Below are positions 1 to 8,715 of a stretch of 62,612 bases of DNA, in pieces. The DNA is from Glycomyces sp. YM15 (lineage in GTDB: Bacteria; Actinomycetota; Actinomycetes; Mycobacteriales; Micromonosporaceae): assembly GCF_016918015.1 (NCBI RefSeq), contig NZ_JAERMK010000026.1:1-62612 (forward strand). Reading direction: 5' to 3'. How positions within the stretch are numbered: position 1 is the first letter of the stretch; every line of letters begins with the position of its first letter. A program made the translations under genes and the position numbers. The notes beneath the pieces were generated by a model that saw nothing but the letters and a program-made list of their open reading frames with translations, did not search any database and was not told the origin of the DNA.

Positions 1-317
1 CATCACCCGGAAGAGTGAAAGTACTGTGTGGACAGTTCATGTTCGTGCTCACTTCGCCAGCGCGGCAAGGAAGCACACGCGTCGGGCACGGCGAACCCGC
101 CCCGCCCGAGAGCCGGACACAGACCGCTACCGTCCTCGACCTCTCGTCGCCGCCTGCGCTGACCGCTACCATCGGCCACCCGACACCCGGCGACGACCGC
201 AGCCGCTCTCCCACCTCTCATCGCTGCCAGATTTGACCGCGGCCACCCGGCACCCGGCACCTGCCCAGGCCAACCCCCACCTCCCTCGACCAAGCGAGAG
301 CCCGGAGCGGCCAGCGC
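1..317. other. Intergenic stretch, no gene seen
   Basis: GC-rich sequence downstream of the leftward nucleotidyltransferase gene. The open frames here are short, rich in Arg and Pro, overlap one another on both strands and lack domain-like composition or a good ribosome-binding site. I see no hairpin followed by T residues, no repeat and no RNA gene. It may hold the 3' part of something outside the window, but nothing supports that. Confidence 0.5.
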
Positions 318-1055
318 TCAGACCGGGCGCATGAGGTGGAGGTCGTCGCCCCAACCATCGAGGGTCTTGGCGTGGCCCGCCTTGCGGGCCTTGGCTTCCA
401 TCTCGGCGAAGAGGCCGCGCTGGACGTCGGTGTCGCCAGTGTCGACGATGCGGCTGATCGCGTCGAGCAGCGTGGCGGTCTCCCAGCCCGGGAGCGGGTG
501 GTGCTCGAGTTCCCATTCCAGGCACTTGTTGTAGGGGCGTGGGCGGCGTTCGAGAGCGAACAACAGCTCGAGGAGATAGCCGACGCCGTCGGCCGCGTCG
601 AGGCGGCTCGCCAGCGCGCGGCCGTCGCGGTGGTTCTTCACCGATCGGTACAGGGAGTTCGCGTAGGCGTCGAGGATCTCGTCGGCGTGTTCGAAGGCCT
701 GCTGCGGGTCGAGGCGGGCCTTGCCTTCGAGGTAGGCGGTGAGTTCGCCGTCGGTGCGGTCGAGGACGACGCGGCTGCGGGCGAGGGCGTAGCGCACGTA
801 CTCGGGCAGGACGTCGTTCAGGAGGTCGTCGACGGCCACGAAGTTCAGGTCGAGAGTGGGCGAACGCAGGCCGTCGTGCCGTTCGAGTTCGGTGGCGGCT
901 CCTGCGGCGGTGATGATGAAGAGGTCGTGGTCGGAGTGCTCGGTCGTCAAGCCCTCCATCGCGTTCGAGCCGATGAGGAAGAGGCCGACCACGGCGGGGT
1001 CGGCTTCGGCGATGCGGACGGCGTCGTCGAAGGTGAGCGGCGGCGTTTCGGTCAT
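318..1055 (-). CDS. Nucleotidyltransferase-domain protein
   Basis: A 245-residue soluble protein. Its N-terminal part has the signature of the DNA polymerase beta-like nucleotidyltransferase fold: Gly29-Ser30 on the GSxxxG loop, followed by Asp42 and Asp44 in SDHDL, the metal-binding Asp pair. The C-terminal two thirds is helical, as in the HEPN/KNTase-C-like helper domains of aminoglycoside adenylyltransferases. Enzymes of this fold transfer a nucleotide from NTP to a small molecule, RNA or protein; the substrate cannot be read from the sequence. It could be a resistance-type adenylyltransferase or a MNT-type antitoxin, but no HEPN partner gene lies beside it. The start is the ATG at 1055; it stands alone between intergenic regions. 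Confidence 0.75.
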   Translation of the reverse strand: MTETPPLTFDDAVRIAEADPAVVGLFLIGSNAMEGLTTEHSDHDLFIITAAGAATELERHDGLRSPTLDLNFVAVDDLLNDVLPEYVRYALARSRVVLDRTDGELTAYLEGKARLDPQQAFEHADEILDAYANSLYRSVKNHRDGRALASRLDAADGVGYLLELLFALERRPRPYNKCLEWELEHHPLPGWETATLLDAISRIVDTGDTDVQRGLFAEMEAKARKAGHAKTLDGWGDDLHLMRPV

Positions 1056-1111
1056 CGTCGATGTCTAGCACTCGGTGCGCAGTAAGGGAACCGAGTTTCC
1101 GGCAGGGCCGA

Positions 1112-1486
1112 TCAGCCGACGAGGTCCCGTTTGGGGCGGACGACGCAGAACTCGTTGCCTTCGGGGTCGGCCAGCACGGTCCAGGACTCGTCACCGGCCT
1201 GTCCGACATCGGCCCGGGTGGCGCCGAGGGCGAGGATGCGTTCTGTCTCGGCGAGGCGGTCTTCCGCGTTATCGGCGTTGAGGTCGAAGTGGAGGCGGTT
1301 CTTCACGCGCTTGGGTTCGGTGACCGGCATGAAGCAGATCCCCCATGCCGCGTTGCGGTCCGGGCCGATGATGACCTCGCGTTCGCGTTCCGAGACGACT
1401 TGCCAGCGCAGGACCGCGGCCCAGAACCGGGCGAGACCGGGCAAGTCGTGGGCGTCGATGACGATGTGGTGAATAGCTACGGCCAT
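1112..1486 (-). CDS. VOC (glyoxalase-like) family protein
   Basis: A 124-residue single-domain protein of the vicinal-oxygen-chelate superfamily. It shows the usual pattern: an N-terminal IHHIVIDAHD strand-helix, a central RLHFDLNADN strand with a metal-type His, and the C-terminal DPEGNEFCVV signature. Members are dioxygenases, glyoxalases, resistance proteins or binding proteins; no substrate can be assigned. The ATG at 1486 is chosen because the VOC fold starts right there; the frame stays open far upstream but without protein-like composition. Divergent from a second VOC gene 135 bp away, so the pair may share a control region. Confidence 0.8.
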   Translation of the reverse strand: MAVAIHHIVIDAHDLPGLARFWAAVLRWQVVSEREREVIIGPDRNAAWGICFMPVTEPKRVKNRLHFDLNADNAEDRLAETERILALGATRADVGQAGDESWTVLADPEGNEFCVVRPKRDLVG

Positions 1487-1621
1487 CGCCGCAGTATGCG
1501 CCCCGGCGGCGGAAACGGGTCGCAGGGGCACCAGATCGGGTCGCGGACCGATTTCGCCTGGGAGCCTTCGGATCGCCGAAAAACAGGCGTGAGGAGGCCT
1601 CAGAGTCTCTAGACTGCTGCA

Positions 1622-2386
1622 ATGGCGATTCGATGGGCTACTGCGTTCTGGGACTTTCCGGCCGACGGTTTCGAGAGCGGTGTCGCGTTCTGGCTCAAGG
1701 TGACCGATTCGACCCTGTCGGCGCGGCGCGGGCCCGACGGCGAGTTCGCGACCCTGATTCCGGCGGCAGGCGACCCGTACCTGCGGGTGCAGCGGATCCG
1801 GGACGGCAAGGGCGGCAGTCATCTCGACCTGCACGTGGACGAGGTCGAGGTCGAGGCCGAAGCGGAGCGGGCGATCGGGCTCGGGGCGTCCGCGGTGTAC
1901 CGGGAGCCGGGACTCGTGGTGCTGCGCTCCCCCGCCGGTTTCGCTTTCTGCCTCGTCGGGCATGACGGTCAGGCCGTGGTGCCGCCGCCGCTGGATTGGC
2001 CTGGCGGGCAGCGGAGTCGGACCGATCAGCTCTGCATCGACATTCCGCCTCAGGCCTTCGACCATGAACTCGCGTTCTGGCAGATGTTCACGGGCTGGCG
2101 CCAGACCGCGACCGATGCTCGGGAGTTCCGTCGGCTCCTGCCGCCGCCGGAGCTCCCGGTCCAGTTCCTGCTGCAGCGTCTGGACCTCGCCGAGCGGGGC
2201 CGGAGCGCGACCGCGCACATGGACCTGGCCTGCACCGATATCGATGCGGAGACCGAGCGGCACGTGGGGCTCGGGGCCGAAGCCGTGCGCCGCCACCACT
2301 GGTGGCAGGTCATGCGCGACCCGGCGGGCCTCGAATACTGCATCACCGGCCGCGACCCCGAGATCGACCTCCACCCGATCACGTGA
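1622..2386 (+). CDS. Two-domain VOC/glyoxalase-like protein
   Basis: A 254-residue protein with two VOC-like modules, roughly residues 1-120 and 135-250. The first holds LDLHVDEVEVEAEA and PAGFAFCLVGHD, the second MDLACTDIDAE and DPAGLEYCITGRDP, which are the typical ends of such modules. Two fused modules form a complete metal-binding cavity in this family. The substrate is unknown. ATG start just downstream of a purine-poor leader; divergent from the single-module VOC gene. It ends just before a long hairpin that also serves the convergent gene on the other side. Confidence 0.8.
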   Translation: MAIRWATAFWDFPADGFESGVAFWLKVTDSTLSARRGPDGEFATLIPAAGDPYLRVQRIRDGKGGSHLDLHVDEVEVEAEAERAIGLGASAVYREPGLVVLRSPAGFAFCLVGHDGQAVVPPPLDWPGGQRSRTDQLCIDIPPQAFDHELAFWQMFTGWRQTATDAREFRRLLPPPELPVQFLLQRLDLAERGRSATAHMDLACTDIDAETERHVGLGAEAVRRHHWWQVMRDPAGLEYCITGRDPEIDLHPIT

Positions 2387-2390
2387 GCGC

Positions 2391-2430
2391 CGCGAACGCC
2401 TCCCGCGGGTGTTCGCGGGAGGCGTTCGCG
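2391..2430. terminator. Bidirectional hairpin terminator
   Basis: A 17-bp perfect inverted repeat with a 6-nt loop between the stop codons of two convergent genes, 5 bp after the first stop and 10 bp before the second. There is no clear T-run, as is common in high-GC actinomycetes, and it can act on either strand. Confidence 0.75.
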
Positions 2431-2440
2431 CTGTCCCGCA

Positions 2441-2869
2441 TCAGGCTTCGGGAAGTCGCCTGCCGAGGACGGGGATGAGGATCGCGGCGACGATCACGTG
2501 CAGGACCGCCAGGAAGACCTTCATCCCGACCGTCGCCTCGGCGAGGACCACCGGGAACACCTCCAGGACGAAGACCACGCCGGCGCCGATGCGCCAGACC
2601 AGGACCGCGCGCCGCTTCGCGAAGCGGTCGAGGATCGCGCGGGCGAGCCAGCCCGCGCCGCCGAAGAGCACCACGGACATGGCGACGTTGACGAGGCCGA
2701 TCGGCACCACCGCCCCGCCGGGCTGGCTCGCTTCGAGCTCGACCCCTGCGATGTTCGCGACTACCCAGGCGAGGGCGGTGGCGGCCATGGTGACCGCGAG
2801 GGCGAGCAGCCGGGTGCGCCAGACCGGGGCGGCGGCCTTCACGGGCGTTTGTTCGTCTGTTTTGGACAT
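2441..2869 (-). CDS. Four-helix membrane protein, DUF6069-like
   Basis: A 142-residue protein with four predicted membrane segments (about residues 20-40, 55-78, 88-108 and 115-135) and short polar ends. Length, topology and the pattern of a first helix, an extracellular loop with small residues and three further helices match the uncharacterised DUF6069 family of actinobacteria. The function is unknown. ATG start at 2869. It is divergent from an AraC-type regulator whose start is about 150 bp away, so control by that regulator is plausible. Confidence 0.65.
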   Translation of the reverse strand: MSKTDEQTPVKAAAPVWRTRLLALAVTMAATALAWVVANIAGVELEASQPGGAVVPIGLVNVAMSVVLFGGAGWLARAILDRFAKRRAVLVWRIGAGVVFVLEVFPVVLAEATVGMKVFLAVLHVIVAAILIPVLGRRLPEA

Positions 2870-3022
2870 GAGTCGACTCCACTGCCTTGAGCTTTTCGGG
2901 TTCGGGGAACGCTTTCGAAGGTAGGGCCGGGGGCGGCGGCCGCCCATCCGCGAACGTCCTCGGTTCATACGCGATCGTCTTCGGCCCTGCCGGGCAGCGG
3001 ATCCACTGGCTAGGGTTGCGGC

Positions 3023-3991
3023 ATGGATGTGCTCAGCGACGTACTGGCCGTGCTGCGGACCGGCAGGCCGTTCGCCGCCCGGTTCTCCCTCACCGCGCCG
3101 TTCTCCGACCAGCGCCGGAGTCACGCGAACGGCTTCGGCGTCCAGGTCATGGTGCGCGGCAACGTGTTCGTGACCACCGCGGACGGCCGGGTCATCGAGG
3201 TCTCGGAAGGCGACGTACTCGTGGTGCCCCGCGGCAGCTCCCACTCGATCGTGTCCGACTCGCTCAGCACCCCGACCGGGCCCGAATGCGACGGCGCCGG
3301 GCCCGCCGGGCTCATCCTGCGCTCGGCGCACGACCCGGCGGCCACGCACGTCATGGTCTGCCTCGCGTACGCGATGGCGCCCGGCCGCACCCACCCGCTG
3401 CTCGCCGCGATGCCCGACTTCATCCACATCCCGGCCGATCCCCTTGCGAGGCCTGAACTCGCGGGCGCGATCACCATGCTCGAGGGTGAACTGCGCGCCG
3501 AACGCGGCGGCGGCGACACGCTCGTGTCCGCCCTGCTCGACGCGGTCCTGATGTACCTGCTGCGCGCCGTCCTCGAAGGCAACGCGCGGCACTGCGGTTT
3601 CGACGGCTGGGCGGCGGCCCTCGCCGACCGCTCGATCGGCGCGGCGCTGCAGGCGATCCACGCCGAACCGGCCCGGCAGTGGTCGGTGAGCTCGCTCGGC
3701 GAGGTCGCCGGGCTCTCACGGTCGGCCTTCTCGCGGCGGTTCACCGAGCTCGTCGGTCAGCCTCCCTTGGGGTACTTGACTTCTTGGCGGTTGACGCTCG
3801 CCGCGCGGATGCTCTCGGACACCGATGCGCCGCTGGCGACCGTGGCCCGGCAGGTCGGGTACGCCTCCGAGTTCGCGTTCGCGGCCGCGTTCAAACGCGA
3901 CTTCGGGCAGCCGCCGGGGCGCTTCCGCAAGCAGAGCCCGGCGTGCGAACCGGCGGTGCCCGCGTTCGAACGCGAGCCCCTGCCGGTCTGA
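3023..3991 (+). CDS. AraC-family transcriptional regulator with cupin sensor
   Basis: A 322-residue regulator. Residues 1-190 form a cupin-like ligand-binding region; the segment EVSEGDVLVVPRGSSHSI is a typical cupin strand pair. Residues 205-310 carry the double helix-turn-helix of the AraC family: SVSSLGEVAGLSRSAFSRRF is the first HTH, and ATVARQVGYASEFAFAAAFK followed by GQPPGRFR is the second HTH and family signature. The cupin-AraC arrangement is common in actinobacteria, often beside a single target gene. The divergent DUF6069-like membrane gene is the likely target. ATG start at 3023. Confidence 0.9.
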   Translation: MDVLSDVLAVLRTGRPFAARFSLTAPFSDQRRSHANGFGVQVMVRGNVFVTTADGRVIEVSEGDVLVVPRGSSHSIVSDSLSTPTGPECDGAGPAGLILRSAHDPAATHVMVCLAYAMAPGRTHPLLAAMPDFIHIPADPLARPELAGAITMLEGELRAERGGGDTLVSALLDAVLMYLLRAVLEGNARHCGFDGWAAALADRSIGAALQAIHAEPARQWSVSSLGEVAGLSRSAFSRRFTELVGQPPLGYLTSWRLTLAARMLSDTDAPLATVARQVGYASEFAFAAAFKRDFGQPPGRFRKQSPACEPAVPAFEREPLPV

Positions 3992-4070
3992 TCCGCCGCC
4001 TGCCCCAAGTCTCCTGACTCGGGCATTTCAGGGGCTCTGGGCGAATCTTGGACCTGGTGCCGAGTGAGTC

Positions 4071-4301
4071 TCAGAAGTCGTAGCCGAAACTGCTACATGC
4101 CTGCTCTATCTCATAGAGAACCGACTCAGTGTCATCCTCGGCAGGACTGATGAGGTTCCGGGTCGACTTGACCGTCCACCGCAGCACCGTCTCCGGATCG
4201 CCGCATTCGGCCGGTTCCACTGAGGCCAACAGCGCCGGCAACAGACCCGGATCAGCCTCGACCGCCGACGGACGGCCCGCACCCACTGCTCGCACTCGCC
4301 C
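4071..4301 (-). pseudogene. ISAzo13-family transposase fragment
   Basis: About 75 codons resembling the region just before the catalytic core of ISAzo13-type DDE transposases: GRVRAVGAGRP, then DPGLLPALLASVEP, then GDPETVLRWTVKSTRNL. The family counterpart has GGGRK, DPxLLxALExLVEP and GDPxSPLRWTxKSTRKLA in this order. Reading stops about 25 residues after the KSTR motif, whereas an intact transposase continues for roughly 300 residues with the DDE triad, so this is a truncated relic. The GTG at 4295 is not a credible native start; the frame is open further upstream toward the neighbouring glycosidase-like gene. No terminal inverted repeats were seen. Confidence 0.6.
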
Positions 4302-4345
4302 CTCAGAGCCCGAACCGGCGAACAGCTCCCGAGCCCCGGCCGCCG

Positions 4346-5218
4346 CTACGGCTGCTCGAAATCCGCCACCAGTCGGGCCAGCGCCGCGGTGCCGTCGTTG
4401 ATAGCACGCAGATAGCCGTCCCTGTAGCCGGAGCCGTACTCATCGGCAATACGGTGCAGAGCCCGAGCCAAGGCGGGTTCCCCATACTCTGCATCGAGTA
4501 CGATGTCCTGGTTCCCTTCACCGCCCGGCGTATTCCAATAAATGTAATCACGGCAGTCCCGCAATTCCCGCAGCCACTGCGCCTCACGGCGAATCGCGTC
4601 AGCTCGGACACTGAATTCTGTGCCGGTGATGAATCCGCGCTCACTGATGGACCACGGTACGTTCAAGTCCGGGCGGGCATTGAACCAATTGGCGAAACCG
4701 GGGTGGTCCGGGAGGATGGCGGGGAGCGGAAACGACTTTCCTGAATACACGTCCGCCGCGTAGACGTCCGCCTTTTCCGGGAACCACGCCTCCGGGTCGG
4801 AGATATTGCGCGCGTACTGATACGTCATCGCGGAGTAGACCATCTCGTGGTCGCCGCCTTCGTAGCGGATTCGACCTGCGATGTGGTCGAACATCTGAGT
4901 GAATTCGGTGGCCGTCATATCGTTCTCAGGCTCATGCCAGAGGATCAGTCTGACCCCACCGGGGACGCCCGTCGCGACAGACGCCAGGGCGGCGTCCCAG
5001 CGGCCCGCCCGCACATCGTCTGGGCGCAGCTTGAAGCTGACCCACGGTATCAGCTCCGCATCCAACGCGGGTTGCGCCAACCCTCGGATCTTCTCCGCGA
5101 GATCGTCCTGATCGGGGCGGAGCACTCCGACTACGAATTCGCGGACCGCGCCAATGATCGGGAATCGGTCTTTCGTTTCCTCGTACGAGCGCCAGTCGTG
5201 GATACCGACTACGGTCAT
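4346..5218 (-). CDS. Glycoside-hydrolase-like (GH26-type) TIM-barrel protein
   Basis: A 290-residue protein without signal peptide. It reads like a TIM-barrel glycosidase: VVGIHDWRSYEETK at the start, a strand ending in LILWHEPEND (an HEPE motif like the acid/base Glu of clan A/GH26 mannanases), then MVYSAMTYQY, a DVYAADVYSG strand, and SISERGF (a candidate nucleophile Glu). Relatives are often annotated only as hypothetical in actinomycetes and their phages. The ATG at 5218 follows a good GGAAGG site; earlier starts add poorly conserved sequence. The gene and its flanks are visibly less GC-rich than the surroundings and lie against a transposase relic, which suggests transfer. It could be a phage or defence-related glycosidase rather than a nutritional enzyme. 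Confidence 0.55.
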   Translation of the reverse strand: MTVVGIHDWRSYEETKDRFPIIGAVREFVVGVLRPDQDDLAEKIRGLAQPALDAELIPWVSFKLRPDDVRAGRWDAALASVATGVPGGVRLILWHEPENDMTATEFTQMFDHIAGRIRYEGGDHEMVYSAMTYQYARNISDPEAWFPEKADVYAADVYSGKSFPLPAILPDHPGFANWFNARPDLNVPWSISERGFITGTEFSVRADAIRREAQWLRELRDCRDYIYWNTPGGEGNQDIVLDAEYGEPALARALHRIADEYGSGYRDGYLRAINDGTAALARLVADFEQP

Positions 5219-5602
5219 CTGCTCCACCTTCCGACCGAGCATCTCAGTTGTCGAGAATGAACCTGGTACCGTGTGATTGGTCGCTGATTCCTTCGAAAGG
5301 CCTCTTATGCACTCTATGTGGTCGCCCTGGAATTGCGCTATCCCTCGACCGGATGAAAGCCCGGCGACGCCCTCGAACAATGAGGTATTCCCGGCGATTC
5401 GGAGCGTGACCGAGAGTCCTTGGGATGCAAAGAAACTCTGGTAGATACTGGATCTGCTGAGAATTCAGGTCTTGCCCAAGGGTTTCGTGTCTGCCATTGT
5501 CACCTACACCGCCGTCCTGCCTGTCGACCGGGCTGCCGCCGACGCGGCACCAAGGCCGCCCGATCTGGTCCATCGTGACCTGCCGGCCTCTTCGCAGAAT
5601 GA
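5219..5602. other. Intergenic stretch, no gene seen
   Basis: A 384-bp stretch with lower GC than the neighbourhood. Frames run through it on the minus strand but without convincing composition. It holds the upstream region of the glycosidase-like gene; I see no clear promoter or repeat. Confidence 0.4.
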
Positions 5603-6103
5603 TCAGGCGCTGAGGGCCTTCAGCGCAGTGCCGCTGATCCGGTAGCCGACCCATTCGTCCATCGGGACCGCACCGAGCGCGTCATAGAACGCGATGGAGG
5701 GCTCGTTCCACTTGAGGACCGACCAGTCGATCCGCTGGTAGCCGTTCGCTGTGCAGGTACGGGCGAGTTCGCGCAGGAGCGCCAGGCCGTACCCGCATCC
5801 CCGGCAAGCGGGGTCAACGTAGAGATCTTCGAGGTAGACGCCGTGCTTGCCGGTCCAGGTCGAGAAGTTGAGAAACCAGACGGCGATGCCGGCGATTCGG
5901 CCTTCGGCCTCGACGACGTGCGCGAAAACCACGGGGGCTGGTCCGAACAAGGCCGCGGCGAGATCGTCGACGGTCGTCTCGACCGCGTGGGGCTCGCGCT
6001 CGTATTCGGCAAGGTCGCAGATCCGCTGGAGGATCTCGGGCAGGTCGCGTGGCTCGGCGCGGCGCAGGATAGCGCCGTCGGCGAGGACGGTGGGCTCACT
6101 CAT
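5603..6103 (-). CDS. GNAT-family N-acetyltransferase
   Basis: A 166-residue acetyltransferase. Motif A is clear: VYLEDLYVDPACRGCGYGLALL, where the R-x-x-G-x-G/A loop binds the pyrophosphate of acetyl-CoA. It is followed by the motif B segment around FYDALGAVPMDEW. The pattern (LAEYEREP near residue 30, EDLYV, W-N-xx-xx-FY-xx-LGA) is that of the spermidine/diamine acetyltransferase branch, so a small amine or amino acid substrate is likely. Another in-frame start (GTG at 6109) exists. It lies 10 bp downstream of the MFS gene on the same strand, so the two are probably co-transcribed. Confidence 0.85.
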   Translation of the reverse strand: MSEPTVLADGAILRRAEPRDLPEILQRICDLAEYEREPHAVETTVDDLAAALFGPAPVVFAHVVEAEGRIAGIAVWFLNFSTWTGKHGVYLEDLYVDPACRGCGYGLALLRELARTCTANGYQRIDWSVLKWNEPSIAFYDALGAVPMDEWVGYRISGTALKALSA

Positions 6104-6113
6104 CCGCACGAGT

Positions 6114-7382
6114 CTATGCCCGATGACGATCTCGGCTTTTCGGCTGCGCGGCCGCGTTCCTGCGGGCGCGGACCGCGATGAGGACGACCGGGATGAGCAG
6201 GAGCGCGCCGATCCACAGGACGCCGCCCGGGGCGGTCGCGTCGACGACGTAGCCGCCCGCGAAGGAGCCGACCGCGATCGACAGGTTGAACATGACCGTG
6301 TTCAGGGAGGTCGCGATCTCGACCTCGCCCGGCTCCACCGAGTTCATGTACCAGGTCTGCAGGACCGGTGAGACCAGGCCGTAGCCGATGCCCCAGAGCA
6401 CGAGCACGGCCGTCGCGGAGAACAGGTCGCCGACCGCGAACGCCATGAGCGCCATGCCGAGCGCCATCGCGACGCCGAGCGCCGCGAGCGTGCCGCGCAG
6501 TCGGGTGCCGATGAGCGAGCCCGAGGCGACCGTGGCGATGAGCGCCGCCGCGCCGAACGCGAGGAGCAGGCCGCTGACCTGGCCCGAACCGATGCCGTTG
6601 GCCTGGAGGATCGGGCTGATGAACGTGTAGGCGATGAAGTGCCCGGTGACGATGAAGAAGGTGAGCGCCAGGCCCACGCGCACGCCCTTGTTGGCGCGCA
6701 CCAGCTTCGGCAGCGACGCGAACGAGACCGTGGTGTTCGACGGTAGCTTCGGCACGAGCAGCGCGATCGCGGTCATGGCGATGAGCGCGAGCGCGGCGAG
6801 GGCCCACACGGCGGCGCGCCAACCGAAGTGGTCGCCGATCAGCGTCCCGGCGGGGACGCCGAGCACCGTGGCGGCGCCGATGCCGCCGTAGACCGCGGCG
6901 GTCGCGCGCGGCACGTCCCGCGCGGGGACGAGGCGGAGCGCGATGCCGCCCGCGACGGCCCAGAACGCGCCGATCGAGAGGCCCACGAGGACACGGGCCG
7001 CGAGGAGCAGTTCGAAACCGGCGGCCAGCGCGGCGCCGGCGTTCGCGGCGGCGACCAGCACGGCCAGGCCGATGAGCACGAGGCGGCGGTCGAGGCGACG
7101 GGTGAAGACGATGCTGAGGGGCGCCGCGATCGCGGCGACGAGGCCGGGGACGGTGACCATGAGGCCGGCGGTGCCGGCGCTGACGCCGAGCTCGCCGCTG
7201 ATGGGGGTGAGCAGGCCGACGGGAAGGACTTCGGAGGTCATGACGACGAAGACGCCGAGGGCGACGGCGGCGACGGCGAGCCACTGCTTGAACGTGGCGC
7301 GCTCGGGCGCGGCGACAACGCCGGTCGCAGGCGTCGTCGCTTGGACGGTGGAAGAGGTCGGGCGGTCGTCGAGGGTGGTCAC
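6114..7382 (-). CDS. MFS transporter, sugar/drug efflux type
   Basis: A 422-residue membrane protein with twelve predicted helices and a cytoplasmic N-terminal tail. VVMTSEVLPVGLLTPISGEL in helix 1 and the following loop are typical of the arabinose-efflux/AraJ-PbuE (DHA1) branch of drug:proton antiporters. FTRRLDRR in loop 2-3 is the MFS motif A region. Exported substrates in this branch include sugars, purines and antibiotics; the actual one is unknown. GTG start at 7382 behind GAAAGG. Probably the first gene of an operon with the GNAT acetyltransferase. Confidence 0.85.
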   Translation of the reverse strand: MTTLDDRPTSSTVQATTPATGVVAAPERATFKQWLAVAAVALGVFVVMTSEVLPVGLLTPISGELGVSAGTAGLMVTVPGLVAAIAAPLSIVFTRRLDRRLVLIGLAVLVAAANAGAALAAGFELLLAARVLVGLSIGAFWAVAGGIALRLVPARDVPRATAAVYGGIGAATVLGVPAGTLIGDHFGWRAAVWALAALALIAMTAIALLVPKLPSNTTVSFASLPKLVRANKGVRVGLALTFFIVTGHFIAYTFISPILQANGIGSGQVSGLLLAFGAAALIATVASGSLIGTRLRGTLAALGVAMALGMALMAFAVGDLFSATAVLVLWGIGYGLVSPVLQTWYMNSVEPGEVEIATSLNTVMFNLSIAVGSFAGGYVVDATAPGGVLWIGALLLIPVVLIAVRARRNAAAQPKSRDRHRA

Positions 7383-7782
7383 AGGCGTGGCCTTTCGCGG
7401 CGTTCGGTTCGGTTCAGAGTCCTGGGACTCATTCGCCGGAACCGGTCCACCACTCGGTCCGCGCTGGGTGACACGGGCTCAGCTCGTACAGGGGCTGCGG
7501 GCCTCGCGAGGAGGCGTTCGGCCGGGACGCGGTGCTTCCTGAAAAGCAGTTCCCTTGGCGGTGTACGTGCGTTTGCCCTGACCAGAAGCTTGCTGTTCTT
7601 CTGGGGCGTCGCCTGTTCACTAGGGTAGCGCTGTCTCGGGCGATCCGGAATGGTGAATTCCGTCGCATTGGCGTCCTGCGCGTCCGGCGGGATGCTGCGG
7701 CCCTCGTCGCGGCGGGTGTGGCGGGGCCATGACAGACTCCTTTCTGCGTGTCACGCACACATACGGAAGGAATGGCGAGCAG
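7383..7782. other. Divergent intergenic region
   Basis: About 400 bp between the leftward MFS gene and the rightward cation exporter. Small overlapping frames are present on both strands, none with a good ribosome-binding site plus protein-like composition. It should hold the promoters of both genes; I cannot point to a specific operator. Confidence 0.4.
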
Positions 7783-8706
7783 ATGTCAGCAGAAGGCGGC
7801 ACCAAAGCGATCGTCGCGGCCCTATTGGCCAACACCGGGATCGCGGTCAGCAAGTTCATCGCGGCGGGGATCACGGGTTCGGCGTCGATGCTGGCCGAGG
7901 GCGTCCACTCGGTGGCCGACGCCTCCAACCAGGTCCTCCTGCTCATCGGCGGCAAGGCCTCGCGCAAGGCCGCGAGCCCGGCCCACCCGTTCGGGTACGG
8001 GCGTGAGCGCTACATCTACGCGTTCATCGTGTCGATCGTGCTGTTCTCCATCGGTGGCGTGTACGCCCTGTACGAGGGCTTCCACAAGATGGCCGAGCGC
8101 GATGACCACCACGGCCTTGAGAACCCCTTGGTCGCGGTCATCGTGTTGGTCCTGGCGATCATCCTGGAGTCGTTCTCGCTGCGCACCGCGGTGAAGGAGT
8201 CGAACCACGTCCGCGGCAAGCAGTCGTGGGTCCAGTTCATCAAGGGCTCGCGTTCGCCCGAGCTGCCAGTGATCCTCCTGGAGGACATCGGCGCGCTCGT
8301 CGGCCTCATCCTGGCCCTGTTCGGCGTGGGACTCTCGTGGATCACCGGGGACATCCTCTTCGACGCGCTCGGCACCATGAGCATCGGCGTGCTGCTGGTG
8401 GCCATCGCGATCGTGCTGGCGATCGAGATCCGCTCGATGCTCATCGGCGAGTCCGCGACCCTCGAGGACATCGACGCGATCACGACCGCGATCAACGACG
8501 GCGAAGGCGACACCCTCATCCACCTCAAGACCCTGCACGTGGGCCCGGACGAGCTGCTGGTGGCCGCGAAGGTCGGCATCGGCGCGTCCGAGACCGGCGA
8601 ACAGGTCGCCACGCAGATCGACGCGGCCGAGGCGCGCATCCGCGCGGCCGTGCCGAAGGCGAAGATCATCTACATCGAGCCGGACATCCCGCGCACGGGC
8701 GCTTAG
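7783..8706 (+). CDS. Cation diffusion facilitator (CDF) transporter
   Basis: A 307-residue exporter of divalent metals (Zn, Fe, Mn or Co) out of the cytoplasm in exchange for protons. Membrane segments start at about residues 12, 38, 80, 118, 165 and 195. The conserved SMLAEGVHSVADASNQVLLL in helix 2 has the His/Asp set of the family, and the HPFGYGRERYIYAF loop is typical of the long FieF/ZitB-related branch. A cytoplasmic C-terminal domain follows from about residue 230. The ATG at 7783 is preferred because GAAGGAA lies upstream and the family begins here; an earlier in-frame ATG at 7729 would add 18 residues. The specific metal cannot be read. Confidence 0.9.
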   Translation: MSAEGGTKAIVAALLANTGIAVSKFIAAGITGSASMLAEGVHSVADASNQVLLLIGGKASRKAASPAHPFGYGRERYIYAFIVSIVLFSIGGVYALYEGFHKMAERDDHHGLENPLVAVIVLVLAIILESFSLRTAVKESNHVRGKQSWVQFIKGSRSPELPVILLEDIGALVGLILALFGVGLSWITGDILFDALGTMSIGVLLVAIAIVLAIEIRSMLIGESATLEDIDAITTAINDGEGDTLIHLKTLHVGPDELLVAAKVGIGASETGEQVATQIDAAEARIRAAVPKAKIIYIEPDIPRTGA

Positions 8707-8715
8707 GCTTCTATC

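Noticed and set aside
4303..4644. A 113-codon frame antisense-shifted over the end of the glycosidase-like gene
   Set aside because: No family likeness and overlaps a better-supported gene in another frame.
7429..7758. Small frames on both strands in the MFS/CDF divergent region
   Set aside because: No ribosome-binding site with protein-like composition; they overlap each other and the promoter region.
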